Notes under the pieces: model-generated
What the model saw: only the letters and a program-made list of their open reading frames with translations
What the model was told of the DNA's origin: nothing
The model's database searches: none
Program-made: the position numbers and the translations under genes
In this document: piece after piece, positions 10,809 to 12,724 of the stretch
Layout of the letters: each line of letters starts with the position of its first letter
Position numbering within the stretch: position 1 is the first letter of the stretch
DNA from: Candidatus Uhrbacteria bacterium
GTDB lineage: Bacteria; Patescibacteriota; Patescibacteriia; 2-12-FULL-60-25
Direction of reading: 5' to 3'
NCBI GenBank assembly: GCA_903828685.1
Contig: CAIKNB010000123.1
Coordinates: 1-12,724 of the forward strand
Length of the DNA stretch: 12,724 nucleotides

Positions 10809-12377
10809 ATGTCAGAGATCGAGCACAACCAAGAATCCAAACAGCACCCAGCCTTTTCCGGCTGGGTGCGTCGTAATCTACCGGCCATGGCGGCATTCGT
10901 AGCCGGTTTTGCGGTCATGAGCCTGGAACTTCTGGAAGCGCGGCTCGTGGCCCCGTATTTCGGTTCGTCAGTCCTGGTGTGGACCAATATCATCGGCGTG
11001 ATTTTGGTGGCTTTGGCTATCGGCGCCTGGGCCGGGGGAGCGATCACGGATAAATATCCGCGTGCCAGTACCGTGGCGCTGTTCCTATTGGGCGCTGGAT
11101 TATGGTCGGCCGGATTATCTGGTTTGGGCCGCGTCATTCTGGTTTCGTTCAGCGGCATGCCAATCCAAACTGTTTCCGCTTTGGCCTCGCTGATATTGTT
11201 CGCGCCGCCGGCTTTACTCTTGGGTGCGGTCCCGCCCGCAGTTTTGCGTTTATCGGTGGAAGACGTGAAACAGAGCGGACATACGGCCGGACTTTTGACA
11301 GCCATCGGCACAGCCGGCAGCTTGGCCGGCACGTATCTGACCGGATATTTTTTGCTGCCGCTGTTTTCGGTCAACGATTTGCTGGCTGCCGTAGCCGCCG
11401 TGCTGGTGCTGTGTGCCGTGGCGCTGGGCGGCAAGATTTTTTCCCGGCGTTCGTTTGCGGCCGTCGGCATTCTAGGAATCGTAGCAGTGCCCAATACTTT
11501 TATCGGCGACCGTTTGTTGCCGGGCGAAGTTTTTCCTTCGGCTTTCAACCACGTCATGGTCACTGACATGGCTTGGCACGGCGCACCGGCGCGCATCCTA
11601 CTCATCAACATGGGTTTCCACTCAGGCGCTTTGACGGACAAGCCGCTCCAATCAGTATTCGATTACGTAACGACCCTGCAAGCTACTGACCAGATAATGG
11701 CTGAGCCAAAGAATTTATTGCTCATCGGCGGCGGCGGCATGCATATCGCAGACGAATTCCTGCAGCGCCATCCGAATGCCCACGTGGATATCGCGGAAAT
11801 CGATCCCAGCGTGTACCAAGCGGCGCTTAAGGCTTTTGGCTTGCGCGATCCGGAGCGCGTCACCATGCATTTTGAGGACGCGCGTCCAGTGGTCAACCAG
11901 TCGCCAGCTTCGCAATACGATGTGATCGTGGCTGATGCTTTCAGTGGGGACTTGTGCGTGCCGTGGCAGCTTTTGACCCGCGAGGCCATGGCAGGATACA
12001 AAAGAGTGCTTAAGCCGGATGGCGTCATGGCATTCAATGTCATCATGCCGGATGTGGATCCGGGACCGGGCACCAGCGCCTTCAAAGCGCGGTTCTATGC
12101 CACGCTGCACACGGCTTTCGGTTGGAGCGAGAGCATCTCCACCATGGAGCCCAAAGATCCGAAAAAAGTCTCCAACATTTTAGTTTTTGCAGGCAATGGT
12201 ACCAAACCTGATTCCGCGGCGTTGCTCGCCGCAGTGCAACAAAAATACGGCGTACCCGCTGCGCGCCTCATGTCTGAACCGGCCGATGGCGCGGTTTGGA
12301 CAGATGATGCAGGACCGGCTGACTATGCCAGTCTGGCTATGTATGGCGAAGCTTGGCCCGGTGTCAGCGAACGCTGA
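10809..12377 (+). CDS. Fused MFS/spermidine-synthase-like membrane protein
   Basis: This 522-residue protein joins a hydrophobic N-terminal half to a C-terminal Rossmann domain. Residues 27-232 hold about seven membrane segments, including the family-typical [18 protein letters not shown] and [14 protein letters not shown] loops. Residues 300-460 form a methyltransferase-like/aminopropyltransferase fold: [14 protein letters not shown] (SAM-type nucleotide loop), [10 protein letters not shown] (acidic ribose-binding residue E330 or nearby) and [11 protein letters not shown] (370-381). The DSxDP motif of true spermidine synthases is replaced by DAFSGD, as in other fused-MFS members, so polyamine synthesis is not assured; substrate unknown. 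The usual (T)DDxxPxDY end appears as [10 protein letters not shown] (497-506). It begins 2 bp after the gyrA stop. The only SD-like sequence, AGGAAG at 10791-10796, lies 12 nt from the ATG, farther than usual. M27 (10887), just before the first membrane segment, is an alternative start. The 3' end overlaps clpP. Confidence 0.85.
   Translation: MSEIEHNQESKQHPAFSGWVRRNLPAMAAFVAGFAVMSLELLEARLVAPYFGSSVLVWTNIIGVILVALAIGAWAGGAITDKYPRASTVALFLLGAGLWSAGLSGLGRVILVSFSGMPIQTVSALASLILFAPPALLLGAVPPAVLRLSVEDVKQSGHTAGLLTAIGTAGSLAGTYLTGYFLLPLFSVNDLLAAVAAVLVLCAVALGGKIFSRRSFAAVGILGIVAVPNTFIGDRLLPGEVFPSAFNHVMVTDMAWHGAPARILLINMGFHSGALTDKPLQSVFDYVTTLQATDQIMAEPKNLLLIGGGGMHIADEFLQRHPNAHVDIAEIDPSVYQAALKAFGLRDPERVTMHFEDARPVVNQSPASQYDVIVADAFSGDLCVPWQLLTREAMAGYKRVLKPDGVMAFNVIMPDVDPGPGTSAFKARFYATLHTAFGWSESISTMEPKDPKKVSNILVFAGNGTKPDSAALLAAVQQKYGVPAARLMSEPADGAVWTDDAGPADYASLAMYGEAWPGVSER
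10844..10869 (+). repeat. Perfect GC-rich hairpin near the start of the fused MFS/spermidine-synthase gene
   Basis: The arms GCACCCAGCC (10844-10853) and GGCTGGGTGC (10860-10869) are exact reverse complements, giving a 10-bp stem, eight pairs of it G-C, around the 6-nt loop TTTTCC. It lies 38-63 nt downstream of the gyrA stop and falls within codons 12-21 of the downstream gene if ATG 10809 is used, or 17 nt before the alternative start ATG 10887. No T tract follows, so it is not a standard intrinsic terminator. It could slow ribosomes or polymerase, stabilise the upstream gyrA message, or hide a start; these are inferences. Confidence 0.7.
12364..12377. repeat. Palindrome spanning the two stop codons of a convergent gene pair
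   Basis: TCAGCG (12364-12369) and CGCTGA (12372-12377) are exact reverse complements separated by AA. The palindrome coincides exactly with the 14-bp overlap of the two convergent genes: TCA at its left end is the minus-strand stop of clpP and TGA at its right end is the stop of the fused MFS/spermidine-synthase gene. A hairpin would form in both messages, but no T tract follows on either strand, so it does not look like a normal intrinsic terminator. Confidence 0.6.
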
Positions 12378-12724
12378 AGACCTTGTCGATTAGGCCGTAT
12401 TCCAAAGCCTGTTTGGGGTCCATGAAATTGTCGCGATCCGTATCCTGTTCGAGTTTTTTGATGGGCTGGCCCGTGTGTTTGGCCAACAGCTTATTGAGTT
12501 GGTCCTTGAGCTTAAGCATGCGCTCAGCGCGGATTTTGATATCCGCAGCTTGGCCCTCGATGCCGCCTAGCGGTTGATGGATCATGATTTCGGAGTTGGG
12601 CAAAGCGAAGCGTTTGCCTTTAGCGCCACCAGCCAAAAGCACTGCAGCCATGGAGGCGGACATGCCGATGCAGATAGTGGAGACGTCGCAGCTCACGTGT
12701 TGCATGGTGTCATAGATGGCCAGA
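12364..12724 (-). CDS. clpP: ATP-dependent Clp protease proteolytic subunit, 5' end outside window
   Basis: The visible 119 residues are the C-terminal part of the ClpP serine protease, whose tetradecameric chamber degrades proteins unfolded by ClpX or ClpC-type ATPases. The frame is open from base 12723 and starts [10 protein letters not shown]. The catalytic serine is in [12 protein letters not shown] (codon 12652-12654). The catalytic His is in MIHQPLGG (codon 12577-12579). The catalytic Asp is in the DTDRDNFM motif. All triad members are therefore present. Other family segments are [29 protein letters not shown] and [10 protein letters not shown]. The visible part ends VFSVR. The gene is convergent with the preceding one and shares its last 14 bp with it, leaving no intergenic terminator. 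The first Met in view (12703-12705) is internal, not the start. Confidence 0.96.
   Translation of the reverse strand, partial: LAIYDTMQHVSCDVSTICIGMSASMAAVLLAGGAKGKRFALPNSEIMIHQPLGGIEGQAADIKIRAERMLKLKDQLNKLLAKHTGQPIKKLEQDTDRDNFMDPKQALEYGLIDKVFSVR

Noticed and set aside
10736..11641. Minus-strand 301-codon ORF opposite the end of gyrA and the start of the fused MFS gene
   Set aside because: It is a shadow of two real genes on the plus strand. It is rich in Ser, Pro and Arg, without a domain or its own promoter.

Overview
The window is a gene-dense stretch of a bacterial chromosome, moderately GC-rich, and mostly housekeeping in content. UGA is used as a stop (yebC, ruvC and the MFS/spermidine-synthase gene end in it), so the recoded UGA=Gly code of some candidate-phylum lineages does not apply. 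The mix of features fits Patescibacteria/Candidate Phyla Radiation: very short intergenic gaps, an RpoC with a charged insertion, a degenerate metallo-beta-lactamase-fold gene leading into gyrA, and almost no Shine-Dalgarno motifs. That placement is inferred from gene content and sequence style and has not been tested by phylogeny.

Layout. (1) 1-4378: the 3' end of rpoB, then complete rpoC, closed by a strong intrinsic terminator at 4397-4424. (2) 4433-5909: a promoter placed so that the yebC transcript would begin at its start codon, then yebC, ruvC and a small putative lipoprotein gene, joined by two 4-bp ATGA stop/start overlaps. (3) 5917-6864: a GalT-like HIT-superfamily nucleotidyltransferase without the usual Cys-X2-Cys zinc knuckle. 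(4) 6865-7009: the longest gene-free stretch (145 bp), containing a promoter abutting the next start codon. (5) 7010-12377: a tight run of a metallo-beta-lactamase-fold protein with lost metal ligands, a single-pass membrane protein of unknown function, gyrA, and a membrane-anchored fused MFS/spermidine-synthase-like protein. (6) 12364-12724: the C-terminal two thirds or so of clpP on the minus strand, convergent with and overlapping the preceding gene by 14 bp.

The genes serve transcription (RpoB/RpoC), gene-specific expression or translation control (YebC family), recombination (RuvC), DNA supercoiling (GyrA), proteostasis (ClpP) and sugar-nucleotide metabolism (GalT-like). The MBL-fold, membrane-protein, gyrA and spermidine-synthase-like genes probably form one transcription unit, so gyrase A would be expressed from the promoter ahead of the MBL gene.

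I see no defence island, CRISPR array, transposon, integrase, tRNA or rRNA. The points most worth a second look are the two apparently leaderless promoters with general absence of Shine-Dalgarno sites, the MBL-fold pseudoenzyme candidate ahead of gyrA, a Leu at the gyrase quinolone-resistance position, a perfect 10-bp hairpin at the gyrA/next-gene junction, and a palindrome spanning both stop codons of a convergent gene pair.
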